In this document: positions 27,537 to 36,356 of the stretch, piece by piece | Position numbering within the stretch: position 1 is the first letter of the stretch | Layout of the letters: the number at the start of each line of letters is the position of its first letter | Origin: Alistipes sp. | GTDB lineage: Bacteria; Bacteroidota; Bacteroidia; Bacteroidales; Rikenellaceae | Direction: 5' to 3' | Length of the DNA: 56,571 bases | NCBI GenBank assembly: GCA_017559615.1 | Contig: JAFYRB010000033.1 | Coordinates: 1 to 56,571, forward strand | Made by a program: the position numbers and the translations under genes | The notes under the pieces: generated by a model | Database searches by the model: none | Told to the model about the DNA's origin: nothing | Seen by the model: the letters and a program-made list of their open reading frames with translations, nothing else

Positions 27537-28352
27537 ATGAAGAAGCGTATGTTATTATATTTCGGCTCGTTTGACCCAATTCACAATGGTCATATCGCAC
27601 TTGCCGAGTATGCCTTGGATAAGGATTTGGCTGATGAGGTAGCACTCATTATCTCGCCACAGAATCCATTTAAGGCCGACCTTTTGCAGACTCCAGAGTA
27701 CACTCGCTATGAGATGGCGGAGATGGCTTGTAAGGAGTCGAGATACCCAGAGCATATCAAGCCTTCGGTAGTGGAGTTTGTGTTGGAGAAGCCTTCGTAC
27801 ACAATCAATACCCTCGATTTCCTAAAGGAAAATCACGGCGCAGATATGGAGTTCTCGATTATCACAGGAACAGATATTTGGGCGCGTTTCGATGAGTGGA
27901 AGGAGTATGAGCGTATCCTCGCGGAGTATAAGATATATGTCTACCCTCGCAAGGGTTACGCATTGGAGAAGTTTGCCGACCGCGTGACATTGTTGGAGGA
28001 TGCACCATTTGTGGAGTTCTCGTCAACAGAGGTGCGTCAGAAGGCGGAGCGTAGCGAGGATATCTCGGCTATGGTAGCCCCTTCTGTTGCTGATTATATC
28101 GTTAAGAATCAGCTTTGGACACCTGCGGGACGTATTGTTCGCCTTACCTCTATGATTGAGAATGGCGGCGAGAGTGTGGCAGCGTATATCGAGCGTGGCA
28201 AGTGCTACTTCCAGCATAATGAGTGGGGTAAGGCGATCAACGATTTCAAGCGTGCTATGGCCCTCGATTCGGAGAATGAGGAGGCAAAGCAGCTTCACGA
28301 TATGGTCTACGAGATTTTGTCCTTCCGATATAAAGATATCTACAATCCTTAA
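27537..28352 (+). CDS. nadD: Nicotinate-nucleotide adenylyltransferase with C-terminal TPR tail
   Basis: Residues 1-192 are NadD, which makes deamido-NAD from nicotinate mononucleotide and ATP. Motifs are GSFDPIHNGH near residue 10, ISPQNPFK near residue 39, ITGTDIWARFDEW near residue 103, and the SSTEVR motif near residue 163. The usual NadD end (VADYIVKNQLW) is followed without a break by about 80 extra residues. These contain a TPR-like helix pair (AAYIERGKCYFQHNEWGKAINDFKRA). The 271-aa length is well above the usual 190-220. The fusion may be real or a family trait of this lineage. Confidence 0.9.
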   Translation: MKKRMLLYFGSFDPIHNGHIALAEYALDKDLADEVALIISPQNPFKADLLQTPEYTRYEMAEMACKESRYPEHIKPSVVEFVLEKPSYTINTLDFLKENHGADMEFSIITGTDIWARFDEWKEYERILAEYKIYVYPRKGYALEKFADRVTLLEDAPFVEFSSTEVRQKAERSEDISAMVAPSVADYIVKNQLWTPAGRIVRLTSMIENGGESVAAYIERGKCYFQHNEWGKAINDFKRAMALDSENEEAKQLHDMVYEILSFRYKDIYNP

Positions 28353-28363
28353 TAGATGACCGT

Positions 28364-28939
28364 ATGATTGAGATTGATGATAAGATAGTTAGCCTTGATT
28401 TATTCCGCGAGTGCTTTAGCTGCGATTTAGGTAAATGTAAGGGCATCTGTTGCGTGGAGGGAGACTCTGGCGCACCACTCGATATTGATGAGGTTGATAT
28501 CCTCGAGCAGGAGTGGGAGAACTATGCTCCTTATATGACCGAGGCGGGACGTGCGGCTGTCGAGGAGCAGGGATTTATGGTTGTGGATGTCGATGGTGAC
28601 TATACCACACCTCTGGTTGACAATGCTGCGTGTGCCTACGCCTTCGAGGAGAATGGCATCACCTTCTGCGCTATTGAGCGCGCATACCGCGAGGGTAAGT
28701 GTAGCTTTATGAAGCCTATCTCGTGCCATCTTTATCCTATTCGTGTCACCCGTTTCCGTAATGGTTCGGCGGGTTTGAACTACCACCGCTGGGCGGTTTG
28801 TGGTTCGGCACGTGAGTGTGGCAAGAAGCTCGGAATCCCTGTGTACAAGGGCCTCAAGGAGCCTATTATTCGTGCCTTTGGCGAGGAGTTTTATGGCCAG
28901 ATGGAGATTGTGGAGGATATGCTAAAGGAGATGAAGTAA
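28364..28939 (+). CDS. DUF3109 family cysteine-rich protein
   Basis: The 191-aa protein carries the DUF3109 cysteine pattern: CFSCDLGKCKGICC near residue 17, a cysteine in CAIERAYREGKCSF near residue 105, and SCHLYPIR near residue 120, resembling the YkgJ-type metal-chelating fold. It likely binds iron or zinc, but no role is established. It follows nadD by 11 bases and precedes the M23 peptidase by about 20, so co-transcription is likely. Confidence 0.85.
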   Translation: MIEIDDKIVSLDLFRECFSCDLGKCKGICCVEGDSGAPLDIDEVDILEQEWENYAPYMTEAGRAAVEEQGFMVVDVDGDYTTPLVDNAACAYAFEENGITFCAIERAYREGKCSFMKPISCHLYPIRVTRFRNGSAGLNYHRWAVCGSARECGKKLGIPVYKGLKEPIIRAFGEEFYGQMEIVEDMLKEMK

Positions 28940-28959
28940 ATTTAGATAAGTGACTGAAT

Positions 28960-29988
28960 ATGAGATATTTGTTTTTAGTTGTCGCAATGTATCTGTCGGT
29001 TGTGGCAAAGGCGCAGGACGAGCCTCTCACAGAGTTGCCGGATAGCACGAATGTAGAGGTTGTAAAGCCTGATAGCGCCGCTGTGGTGAAGCCTCAGCCT
29101 GTGCGTCCTGTTAAGACATTGGGACAGGTTGCGCCTATTGATACACTTGCTACGGAGAGTGCGATGATTAGTATCGTTCTCTTCAATGATAACACGTGGC
29201 GATATGTGATGTCGGAGAATTATAAGGCTGATAGTGAGGTGTTTAGTGACCATTGGAATACTACAGCTACGCACGCCTATACTGATGTTGAGTTGAGTTC
29301 TTTGCCAGAGGCAACGCCAATTCTTCTTGTCGATTCGCTGGAGAGTTACCACTATCCATATATAGGTCGCATCACCTCGCGTTATGGCCCACGCCGTGGC
29401 CGCGCGCATCAGGGTTTGGATATTTCGCTCAAGACGGGTGATCCTATATATGCTACGTTTGACGGTAAGGTGCGCTTCTCAAAGGCTGCGGGTAACTACG
29501 GAAATCTTGTTATTATTCGTCATAACAACGGCCTTGAAACCTACTATGCCCACCTCTCGCAGCGTGATGTGGAGGTCGGCGATTGGGTTGTTGCGGGACA
29601 GCAGATTGGCCTTGGCGGTAGCACAGGACGAAGTACAGGTCCTCACCTCCATTTCGAGGTGCGCTACAAGGGGCAGTCATTTGACCCAGAGCGCCTTATA
29701 GATTTTCAGACGGGTAATCTTCGTCGCGCGGAGTTGCTCCTCAAGCGTCGTCATTTCAGCATCTACGCCAAGTATGAGCAGGATTTCGATGCCGAGGTGG
29801 AGGTAGAGAAGATTGAGGAGGCGGAGCGTAAGGCTGCTGCTGCGGTGCAGTATCACACAGTTCGCTCGGGAGATATGCTCGGTACTATCGCGCGTAAGTA
29901 TGGTACTACGGTGACGCGTATCTGTCAGCTCAATGGCATCAAGTCTACGTCGATTCTCCATATTGGTCAGCGATTGAGAGTGAGATAA
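28960..29988 (+). CDS. M23 metallopeptidase with C-terminal LysM domain
   Basis: The 342-aa exported protein has an N-terminal signal peptide (MRYLFLVVAMYLSVVAKAQ). The M23 (lysostaphin/LytM-type) domain lies around residues 130-245, with zinc ligands in RGRAHQGLD and GPHLHFE, and HNNGLETYYAHLS between them. A LysM motif (YHTVRSGDMLGTIARKYG...GQRLRVR) closes the protein at residues 297-342 and would hold it on peptidoglycan. It probably cleaves cross-links during cell division or growth. A hairpin terminator follows. Confidence 0.9.
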   Translation: MRYLFLVVAMYLSVVAKAQDEPLTELPDSTNVEVVKPDSAAVVKPQPVRPVKTLGQVAPIDTLATESAMISIVLFNDNTWRYVMSENYKADSEVFSDHWNTTATHAYTDVELSSLPEATPILLVDSLESYHYPYIGRITSRYGPRRGRAHQGLDISLKTGDPIYATFDGKVRFSKAAGNYGNLVIIRHNNGLETYYAHLSQRDVEVGDWVVAGQQIGLGGSTGRSTGPHLHFEVRYKGQSFDPERLIDFQTGNLRRAELLLKRRHFSIYAKYEQDFDAEVEVEKIEEAERKAAAAVQYHTVRSGDMLGTIARKYGTTVTRICQLNGIKSTSILHIGQRLRVR

Positions 29989-29994
29989 TTAGTT

Positions 29995-30034
29995 AACGAG
30001 GGTTGATACATAATGTGTGTTAACCCTCTTTTAT
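29995..30034 (+). terminator. Rho-independent terminator after M23 peptidase gene
   Basis: GAGGGTT (29998-30004) pairs with AACCCTC (30022-30028), followed by a T-rich stretch. It ends the yicC to peptidase group before the GH20 gene. Confidence 0.7.
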
Positions 30035-30044
30035 ATAATAAGTT

Positions 30045-32342
30045 ATGAGTAGGATTAGGTATATTGCAACCTCGCTTATAGTGGCCGTGATGTCGGTTGT
30101 TGCTGGTAGTTGTCAGGATAGCCCTTCAGCAGCAAAGACCTCTAATTATGTGGTGGATGTCACTGCGGATATGACTATGCCTTTGATTGTCCCAACACCA
30201 CAAAGTATCATTGCAAAGGAGGGTGTGTTCACAATTTTAGCGAATGCAGAAATTACTTTCAGTGAGCCATCGTTACGCGCTGCTGCAGAGTATCTTGCAT
30301 CTTACTTATTACTTAATGTTAGAGAGGGTAGCGATGGAGTGATTCACCTTACGTACGATGCTACGTTGTCGCGTGAGGCGTATGGCCTAACGGTTGGCGA
30401 GGGTGGTATTCGTATCTCGGGTGGCGAGTATGGCGGAGTTATAAACGGCATCACGACACTTCTTCAACTTCTCCCTTCGGAGGTCTACGAAGGCGCGTTG
30501 AGCTACCCTGTGCAGTTGCCACTATGTGAGATAAAGGATGCGCCTCGATACGCTTATCGTGGCTTTATGCTCGATGTCTGCCGCACGTGGATGTCGAAGG
30601 AGATGATTATGGAGTATGTCGATGTTTTGGCACACCATAAGATTAATACGTTGCGTCTGCATCTTACCGATGACGAGGCGTGGCGTATAGATATTGAGTC
30701 GCATCCAGAACTTGCCGAGGAGGGAGGTTTTCGAGGTGGTGATGCCAAGATTTGGCCACGCTATGGTAAGTGGGGTGAGCGTTGGGGAGGCTACTATACG
30801 AAGGCGGATATGCGTGAGATTATCGACTATGCCGCAGTGCGAAATATAGAGGTTATTCCCGAAATTGACCTGCCAGGACATAGCTTATGTATTGCTACAC
30901 TTCACCCCGAGATATTATGTGATTATCAGCCAAATACGTCACGTGCATTTGGCTATGATACACGTTCGGCATTCTGTGCTTCAAAGGAGTCGAACTATGC
31001 TCTTTTGGAGGATATTCTTCGTGAAGTTTGTGAGCTTTTCCCATCGCGTTATATTCATATTGGTGGCGATGAGGTGGATATGTCGCAGTGGAAGCGTTGT
31101 CCAGATTGTCAGCGTCTGATGCAAGAGAAGGGTATGGAAACGCCGCAGGAGTTGCAGCAATATTTTATGTCACGTCTGGCGGATATTCTCGCTCGCTATG
31201 GTAAGCTCCCCGCGGTGTGGAATGAGGCGATTGAGGGTGGTAAACTCTCATCCGAAACACGTGTTTATGGCTGGGAGAGTATTGCCGAGTGTCGCGCAGC
31301 AGCTGCCGAGGGTTATGCTACGGTGGTTATGCCAGGACAATATTTCTACTTCGATATGAAGCAGACGCCGCGCGAGCCAGGTCACGATTGGGCAGCGGTG
31401 TTCGATTGGTCGAAAGTCTACTCCTTCTCACCAAAGGGAGTAGGGTTTAGTGCAACAGAGGAGCAGAATATTCTCGGTCTTGAGGCTTCGTTCTTTAGTG
31501 AGTTGTATGCCTCGCATACGCCCGAAACACTTGATTATCTGCACTATATGACATTTCCACGTATGGTTGCTTTTTCGGAGGTTGCGTGGGTAAATAGCGA
31601 TGAGCGTGATGCTGATGGCTTCTATCAGCGAATGGTTTCGCACTACAATAGGTTAGATGCTATGGGTGTTGCCTATCGCCTGATGCCACCTGTAGTGAAG
31701 TATGAGAATGGTCTACTTTCTGTGTCAACTGATGATGGAAGCAAGGTATATTATACTTTTGAGTATGAGGGAAATATCATTGAGCGAGAATATACTAAAC
31801 CTATTGAAACTCACACCCCATCGCGTTATGCCTTTGTGTCGCGTCGTGGTGAGGCAACATCGCCAAAATCGGCAGTCCCACAACACTTCAAAACAATGAC
31901 TCCGTCGTTTAACATAACCTCGTCAATGACAGATAGCGAGCGTTTCTCATTCGATAAGGCGGAGGGGTATGGTCGTTTGGCGCGTACCACACGTGCTGCA
32001 GATGTAGGCGATTGGATTATGTTTGATTTTGCAGTTGTCGACCCCGAAGCCTACGATGAATTTGGTTATGATGAGCCTTATCCAAACTATGGTATTGAGT
32101 GTCGCCGTATGGTAGTGGCTACGGGAAACTTCCAGCTACCCAGATATATCTTCGAGAAGGGGTATGTAGAGGTTACATATAGCGATGGAGAAACCGAGAT
32201 TCTTGGAGAACTCGAGTGCGGAAAATATACTATTGACCACCCTAAAAAGCCTATAAAGTCGGTGCGCATTGTCTGCACATCGCGAGGAAATGGTGCGGAG
32301 TGGGTATCTATCCAGCCACCAACTATCTATCCGTTGTTGTAG
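30045..32342 (+). CDS. GH20 beta-N-acetylhexosaminidase
   Basis: This 765-aa secreted enzyme has a lipobox (VVAGSC). Residues 45-165 form the GH20b domain (IVPTPQSIIAKEGVF; GGVINGITTLLQLL). The catalytic TIM barrel runs to about residue 520, with HIGGDEVDMSQW holding the Asp342-Glu343 pair. Aromatic substrate-site residues occur in YGWESI and WAAVFDWSKVY. The C-terminal 230 residues are beta-sandwich domains. It removes terminal GlcNAc or GalNAc from glycans such as mucin or chitooligosaccharides. Its end overlaps the convergent msrA gene by 20 bases. Confidence 0.93.
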   Translation: MSRIRYIATSLIVAVMSVVAGSCQDSPSAAKTSNYVVDVTADMTMPLIVPTPQSIIAKEGVFTILANAEITFSEPSLRAAAEYLASYLLLNVREGSDGVIHLTYDATLSREAYGLTVGEGGIRISGGEYGGVINGITTLLQLLPSEVYEGALSYPVQLPLCEIKDAPRYAYRGFMLDVCRTWMSKEMIMEYVDVLAHHKINTLRLHLTDDEAWRIDIESHPELAEEGGFRGGDAKIWPRYGKWGERWGGYYTKADMREIIDYAAVRNIEVIPEIDLPGHSLCIATLHPEILCDYQPNTSRAFGYDTRSAFCASKESNYALLEDILREVCELFPSRYIHIGGDEVDMSQWKRCPDCQRLMQEKGMETPQELQQYFMSRLADILARYGKLPAVWNEAIEGGKLSSETRVYGWESIAECRAAAAEGYATVVMPGQYFYFDMKQTPREPGHDWAAVFDWSKVYSFSPKGVGFSATEEQNILGLEASFFSELYASHTPETLDYLHYMTFPRMVAFSEVAWVNSDERDADGFYQRMVSHYNRLDAMGVAYRLMPPVVKYENGLLSVSTDDGSKVYYTFEYEGNIIEREYTKPIETHTPSRYAFVSRRGEATSPKSAVPQHFKTMTPSFNITSSMTDSERFSFDKAEGYGRLARTTRAADVGDWIMFDFAVVDPEAYDEFGYDEPYPNYGIECRRMVVATGNFQLPRYIFEKGYVEVTYSDGETEILGELECGKYTIDHPKKPIKSVRIVCTSRGNGAEWVSIQPPTIYPLL

Positions 32343-32850
32343 CCGACTCTTTATTCGCCTCGCGAGCCATAATCATCAACTCGAAGGGGATGTGGCAGTA
32401 GCCGCGAGGATTTTTGTCGAGGTAGTCCTGATGATACTCCTCGGCAGGGTAGAAGTTCCTCAATGGCTCCACCTCGACCATTAGTGGCTCGCCAATTATG
32501 CGCTCTACGTTGTTGTAAACATCCTTGATTGTTGTAATATCCTCTTCCGAGGTGTAGTATATTCCTGTGCGATAGCGCGTGCCACAATCCTCGCCCTGAC
32601 GGTTTAGGGATGTGGGGTCTATCGAGCGAAAGAACATCTCAAGGAGTAATGTGAGGCTTACTACATCGGGGTTGTAGACGATGTGTACGGTCTCGGCATA
32701 GCCCGTACTATCGGTGTATACCTGCTCGTAAGTAGGGTTGTCGATGTTGCCATTAGCATATCCCGTAGTAGTTGAGATAACACCACGTATCTGTTTGAAA
32801 TAGTGTTCTGTACCCCAGAAGCATCCACCAGCCAAATATATCTCTTTCAT
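32323..32850 (-). CDS. msrA: Peptide-methionine (S)-S-oxide reductase MsrA
   Basis: MsrA repairs oxidised methionine in proteins. The 175-aa protein carries the active-site motif GGCFWGTEH with the catalytic Cys10, then GYANG, YEQVYTDSTGYAETV, and QDYLDKNP. No MsrB domain is fused. It lies 3 bases after a CAT-like gene on the same strand, so the two are likely co-transcribed. Its 3' end overlaps that of the GH20 gene. Confidence 0.95.
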   Translation of the reverse strand: MKEIYLAGGCFWGTEHYFKQIRGVISTTTGYANGNIDNPTYEQVYTDSTGYAETVHIVYNPDVVSLTLLLEMFFRSIDPTSLNRQGEDCGTRYRTGIYYTSEEDITTIKDVYNNVERIIGEPLMVEVEPLRNFYPAEEYHQDYLDKNPRGYCHIPFELMIMAREANKESATTTDR

Positions 32851-32853
32851 AGC

Positions 32854-33477
32854 CTAATACTCAATTTCGTTCATAACTTGTTGCAGTCTATTTAGGAAGC
32901 CCGTAGATATCGGACCATCCATCTGCGTATGGTGGAATTGGAACGATAGAGGGAGGGTGGTGCGGAAAAATCCCTTGCGATACTTGCCCCATACTACAAA
33001 TGGGTTGTTCCAATATCCTGCGTAAACGTTGACAACGGAGTCCAACTCACACTTGGTAAGTGCCGAGCTGCCGATTACCATATAATCGTCGCCAAGAGTT
33101 ATATCCTCTGTGCTGTGGGTTGCCTCATCGGTGATACGCAAATAGTCTGCCTCGAAGGTGTGGATATCCTCGGAGTAGGGGATGTCGCAGGTGTTGATAC
33201 CGCCATCCTTGGTGCGAACAATGGTGTTTATAGCCAGATAGTCGAATGCCATAAGTTTGTCGCCAACTGGAAGCATATAGAACTCCTTGAACTCCGATGC
33301 TGCACGCACAACGGCATAGCACATAAGCATATTGAGTTTTACACCCTTGCGTTTTGCAATGCGTAGCAGATGTGTTATGTCGAAGGTCTTGGTCATCGTA
33401 ACCATTGGCATTGCAGCCTTCATCCATAGGTCGAAAGCCTTGGCACGTGACGTTGTCTTAGGGTCAATCTCTCTCAT
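32854..33477 (-). CDS. CatA-like O-acetyltransferase (first paralogue)
   Basis: The 207-aa protein has the trimeric chloramphenicol-acetyltransferase fold. Visible marks are the N-terminal MPMVTMTKTFDIT, the core NTIVRTKDGGINTCDIPY, and the catalytic FQFHHTQMDG near residue 185 (His of HHxxxDG). Proteins of this group occur in gut Bacteroidales without known resistance; the acceptor is unknown. A close paralogue lies at 39112-39735. It has its own promoter (33501-33531) and shares a transcript with msrA. Confidence 0.8.
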   Translation of the reverse strand: MREIDPKTTSRAKAFDLWMKAAMPMVTMTKTFDITHLLRIAKRKGVKLNMLMCYAVVRAASEFKEFYMLPVGDKLMAFDYLAINTIVRTKDGGINTCDIPYSEDIHTFEADYLRITDEATHSTEDITLGDDYMVIGSSALTKCELDSVVNVYAGYWNNPFVVWGKYRKGFFRTTLPLSFQFHHTQMDGPISTGFLNRLQQVMNEIEY

Positions 33478-33500
33478 AGTTCTACTTGTTTATTTTATAA

Positions 33501-33531
33501 CAAAATTATTCTATTGGCCTCAATTATGCAA
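33501..33531 (-). promoter_or_regulatory. Promoter of CAT-like/msrA pair
   Basis: On the minus strand TTG (33531-33529), 20 bp and TAATTTTG (33508-33501) make a full consensus promoter ahead of the gene starting at 33477. Confidence 0.6.
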
Positions 33532-33561
33532 ACATATTTTCGTTATTGTGAAAAAAAAATA

Positions 33562-33569
33562 TAACTTTG
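33562..33569 (+). promoter_or_regulatory. -7 box upstream of DUF1295 gene
   Basis: TAACTTTG lies 30 bases before the start at 33599. The -33 element is not convincing. Confidence 0.45.
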
Positions 33570-33598
33570 CTATAGTTTAACAATAATTCCCCATTATT

Positions 33599-34402
33599 AT
33601 GTCACACTTATTACCCCTTCTACTTATCTCGTTTATCGTATCGTCGGTAGGTTGGTTCTACTTCATCTACTTCTTTAGCATCGGCTACGGCCTCTCAATC
33701 TCGGCACTCGCTGTGGCTATTGTGGCGATGTTCTGGGGCGAGATGACTATCCCTACTGCTTTGTTGTGCGGAGTGTTGTTTGTCTATGGCATCCGTCTTG
33801 CGCTCTACCTCTTCCTCCGCGAGAGAAAGTCGGCATCGTATAAGAAGATTCTCTATCAGCCTGAGAATACCACGAAGAAGCCACTCTTTGTAATGTTTAT
33901 GATTTGGATATCGTGCGCACTGCTCTATATCGGTCAGATGAGTCCCGTATCGTTCTACCTTCATAATCTTAAGGAGGGTGCTGCGGTTAGCGAACTTTGG
34001 GCGTGGATAGGCGCGGTGTTGGCAACTCTGGGTGTGGTTATCGAGATGGTTGCTGATGCGCAGAAGAGCGCGGCGAAGAAGATTAATGCCAATCGCTTTG
34101 TGGATACTGGCCTATATCGTATTGTGCGATGTCCAAACTACTTTGGTGAGGTGCTGATGTGGACAGGAAGCTTTGTAATCTGCTTTGGCGCTTGCTGCAC
34201 ATTGTGGCAGTGGGTTGTTGCGGCATTGGGTTATATTGGTATTGTCTATGTTATGTTTAGTGGCGCTCGCCGTCTTGAACTTCGCCAAGAGGAGGTGTAT
34301 GGTGCAATGCCTGAGTTTCAGGCATACGCCAAGCGTACACCTTTGATTTTACCTTTCGTACCTATTTATAGCGTGGCTCGCCACACTTGGCTGAAGGGTT
34401 AA
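33599..34402 (+). CDS. DUF1295 (steroid-reductase-fold) membrane protein
   Basis: The 267-aa protein has about six hydrophobic helices. Its C-terminal half matches DUF1295/3-oxo-5-alpha-steroid 4-dehydrogenase proteins: VDTGLYRIVRCPNYFGEVLMWTG near residue 170, then ARRLELRQEE and FQAYAKRTPLILP. Members bind NADPH or SAM at the membrane, but the substrate here is not known. The next gene, convergent with it, has a related membrane fold. Its terminator reaches into that gene's 3' end. Confidence 0.83.
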   Translation: MSHLLPLLLISFIVSSVGWFYFIYFFSIGYGLSISALAVAIVAMFWGEMTIPTALLCGVLFVYGIRLALYLFLRERKSASYKKILYQPENTTKKPLFVMFMIWISCALLYIGQMSPVSFYLHNLKEGAAVSELWAWIGAVLATLGVVIEMVADAQKSAAKKINANRFVDTGLYRIVRCPNYFGEVLMWTGSFVICFGACCTLWQWVVAALGYIGIVYVMFSGARRLELRQEEVYGAMPEFQAYAKRTPLILPFVPIYSVARHTWLKG

Positions 34403-34417
34403 TAGAGAGGTTGTTAT

Positions 34418-35089
34418 TTACCAGATGAAGGGTATGATTTTATATCGTACCCTTTTTTTATACTCCTTATATCCATCGAGTTCCTTATCGAGGAACTGCT
34501 CCTCGTAGCGAATGCGCTGAGCTATAATAGGGATGTAGAGAAGCATAACAAGAGACGAAATCAGCGAACCCAAGATAACGGGAATTGAGAGGAATAGGAG
34601 TATCGTTGCGGTGTACATTGGGTGGCGGACAATGGCGTAAAGGCCACTATCTATCACTCGCTGTCCCTCCTGAATCTCGATGGTGCGAGATAGATATGCG
34701 TTCTCGCGCATAACTTCGGCATACATAGCGTACGATAAGAGGAATACTCCCACACCGAGCCACATAGTCCATTGGGGTAGCATAGCCCAATCGTAGCGAT
34801 AGCACACTCCTGCGATGATAAATGCCGCGCTAAAGAGTAGTCCTGATAGCTTTACAACCCACCTCTGCTCGCTCATCTTCTCTTTTGCATTAAGTCTCTT
34901 CTGAAGTAGCTCGGGACTTAAGGCAAGCATCACGCAACCGAGGAGTATCATCGGAGTGAACATAACAACGATAAATACCCAGCCATTCCTATACCCAAAA
35001 TCGCCTGCTGGGAGGAAGAGCATCAGGCCAATAATGATAAGGCCGAGGAGTAGCTTCGTAAGAGCTTGTAGTGCAAGACGTGTTCTCAT
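34418..35089 (-). CDS. Isoprenylcysteine/phospholipid-methyltransferase-like membrane protein
   Basis: The 223-aa protein has five or six membrane helices and the C-terminal ICMT/PEMT motif VIDSGLYAIVRHPMYTATI near residue 145, then a membrane pair and RIRYEEQFLDKELDGYKEYKKRVRYK. The family transfers methyl groups from SAM to lipids or prenylated cysteines. In bacteria the acceptor is usually unknown. The GLY-x-x-VR-x-P-x-Y core resembles that of the neighbouring DUF1295 gene, although the genes are on opposite strands. Confidence 0.8.
   Translation of the reverse strand: MRTRLALQALTKLLLGLIIIGLMLFLPAGDFGYRNGWVFIVVMFTPMILLGCVMLALSPELLQKRLNAKEKMSEQRWVVKLSGLLFSAAFIIAGVCYRYDWAMLPQWTMWLGVGVFLLSYAMYAEVMRENAYLSRTIEIQEGQRVIDSGLYAIVRHPMYTATILLFLSIPVILGSLISSLVMLLYIPIIAQRIRYEEQFLDKELDGYKEYKKRVRYKIIPFIW
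34428..34461 (+). terminator. Terminator of DUF1295 gene inside the end of its neighbour
   Basis: AAGGGTATGA and TCGTACCCTT pair with one G-T wobble and are followed by a T-run. The hairpin overlaps the last codons of the minus-strand gene. Confidence 0.6.
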
Positions 35090-35191
35090 AGCGATGTAAA
35101 GTTACGAAAAATAATCTGATTTAGTTATACGTGTGTTAGATTTATTATCCTGTGAGTCTCTTATAAAATGTAAAATTTAGAGAACAAAGCT

Positions 35192-35641
35192 ATGATACTA
35201 CTTACAATATCTATTTTGGCTCTTGTCTATTGGATTATGGGCAAGGATGTTAACCCACTTCTTGAGCGAGTTAAGAGTGTTAATTGGCGCAGTAAGATGG
35301 GTGAAATAAGGGATAAACTACAACCGTGGGCACTGAAGGTTGGTCGTGTGGCTGCTCGCCCTCTTGTGACCTTCTACTACGTTATGGCCGATGAGAAGAC
35401 CTCGACACTCGACAGGGTGCTTATCTATGCCGCGATAGCCTATACCATTGTGCCAATGGACCTACTACCTCGCTCGGTGTTTAAGCTCCTCGGAGTGTTG
35501 GATGATGGCGCCGCAATACTCTATGTCTATCGTAAGATTAAGGATAGAGTAACGCCACGCATTAAGGCGGCGGTCGAGGATACGCTTAACGAGTGGTTCG
35601 GTGTGGAGTATGTTGTAGTGAAGAGAACAAATAATGTGTAA
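35192..35641 (+). CDS. YkvA/DUF1232 small membrane protein
   Basis: The 149-aa protein contains the DUF1232 core at about residues 70-115: STLDRVLIYAAIAYTIVPMDLLP followed by LGVLDDGAAILYVYRKI. An N-terminal hydrophobic helix precedes it. The family is widespread and of unknown function. It lies 18 bases before a VWA-domain gene and is likely co-transcribed with it. Confidence 0.85.
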   Translation: MILLTISILALVYWIMGKDVNPLLERVKSVNWRSKMGEIRDKLQPWALKVGRVAARPLVTFYYVMADEKTSTLDRVLIYAAIAYTIVPMDLLPRSVFKLLGVLDDGAAILYVYRKIKDRVTPRIKAAVEDTLNEWFGVEYVVVKRTNNV

Positions 35642-35659
35642 ACTAAAAACTATTGACCT

Positions 35660-36292
35660 ATGAAGAAGAGAATTTTTAACCTTATTATCATCGATGAGAG
35701 TGGTTCTATGCAGAGCATTAAGAAGGAGGCTATAGATAGCGTTAATGAGACGATACAGACCATCCGTGGCGCACAGCGTAAACACGAGGAGCAGGAGCAT
35801 CTGGTAACACTCGTAACCTTTAATGATGATGTAAAGAGCGTTTATGAGTGTGTGCCTGTGAACGAGGTTAAGGAACTCACCGCGGAGAACTATTGTCCAG
35901 ATTGCTGCACAGCGCTCTACGATGCTATGGGTATGTCGCTTAATGCCTTGAGAAAGAGTGTCGCGGATGTGGATACGGTGCTTGTGACGATAGTTACCGA
36001 TGGCTATGAGAATTCTTCGAGGGAGTATGATGGTAAGGCTATTAAGGCGCTGGTGGATGAACTCAAAGCAAAGGGTTGGGTATTTGCTTATATAGGTGCT
36101 AATCACGATGTTGAGAGCGCAGCAATAAATATCTCGATTACGAATGTTATGAGCTTTGAGGCTTCGGATAGCGGTGTTAGATCTATGAATAGAAAGGTAG
36201 CTTGTGCCCGTTCTCGCTTCTTTGATCGTATTGCCGATGGTAATTTCTCGAGTGCCGAGGCGAATGAGGATTTCTTCGACAAGGAGATTTAA
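35660..36292 (+). CDS. VWA domain protein
   Basis: The whole 210-aa protein is one von Willebrand factor A domain without signal peptide or membrane segment. The metal-ion-dependent adhesion site is intact: DESGSM near residue 10, a threonine/aspartate pair in CTALYDAMG near residue 92, and VTDGYENSS near residue 113. Cytosolic VWA proteins of this size often act as scaffolds with AAA ATPases or phosphatases; no such partner is adjacent. The YkvA gene is directly upstream. Confidence 0.87.
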   Translation: MKKRIFNLIIIDESGSMQSIKKEAIDSVNETIQTIRGAQRKHEEQEHLVTLVTFNDDVKSVYECVPVNEVKELTAENYCPDCCTALYDAMGMSLNALRKSVADVDTVLVTIVTDGYENSSREYDGKAIKALVDELKAKGWVFAYIGANHDVESAAINISITNVMSFEASDSGVRSMNRKVACARSRFFDRIADGNFSSAEANEDFFDKEI

Positions 36293-36298
36293 CCCGTA

Positions 36299-36329
36299 TT
36301 GCTTTTCTAAATTAAAAATTGTATCTTTG
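36299..36329 (+). promoter_or_regulatory. Promoter of putative restriction endonuclease gene
   Basis: TTG (36299-36301) and TATCTTTG (36322-36329) are 20 bp apart. Transcription would begin near 36336, just before the ATG at 36357. Confidence 0.6.
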
Positions 36330-36356
36330 TTATACTTGTAATTTAAGCGCGTGGAA

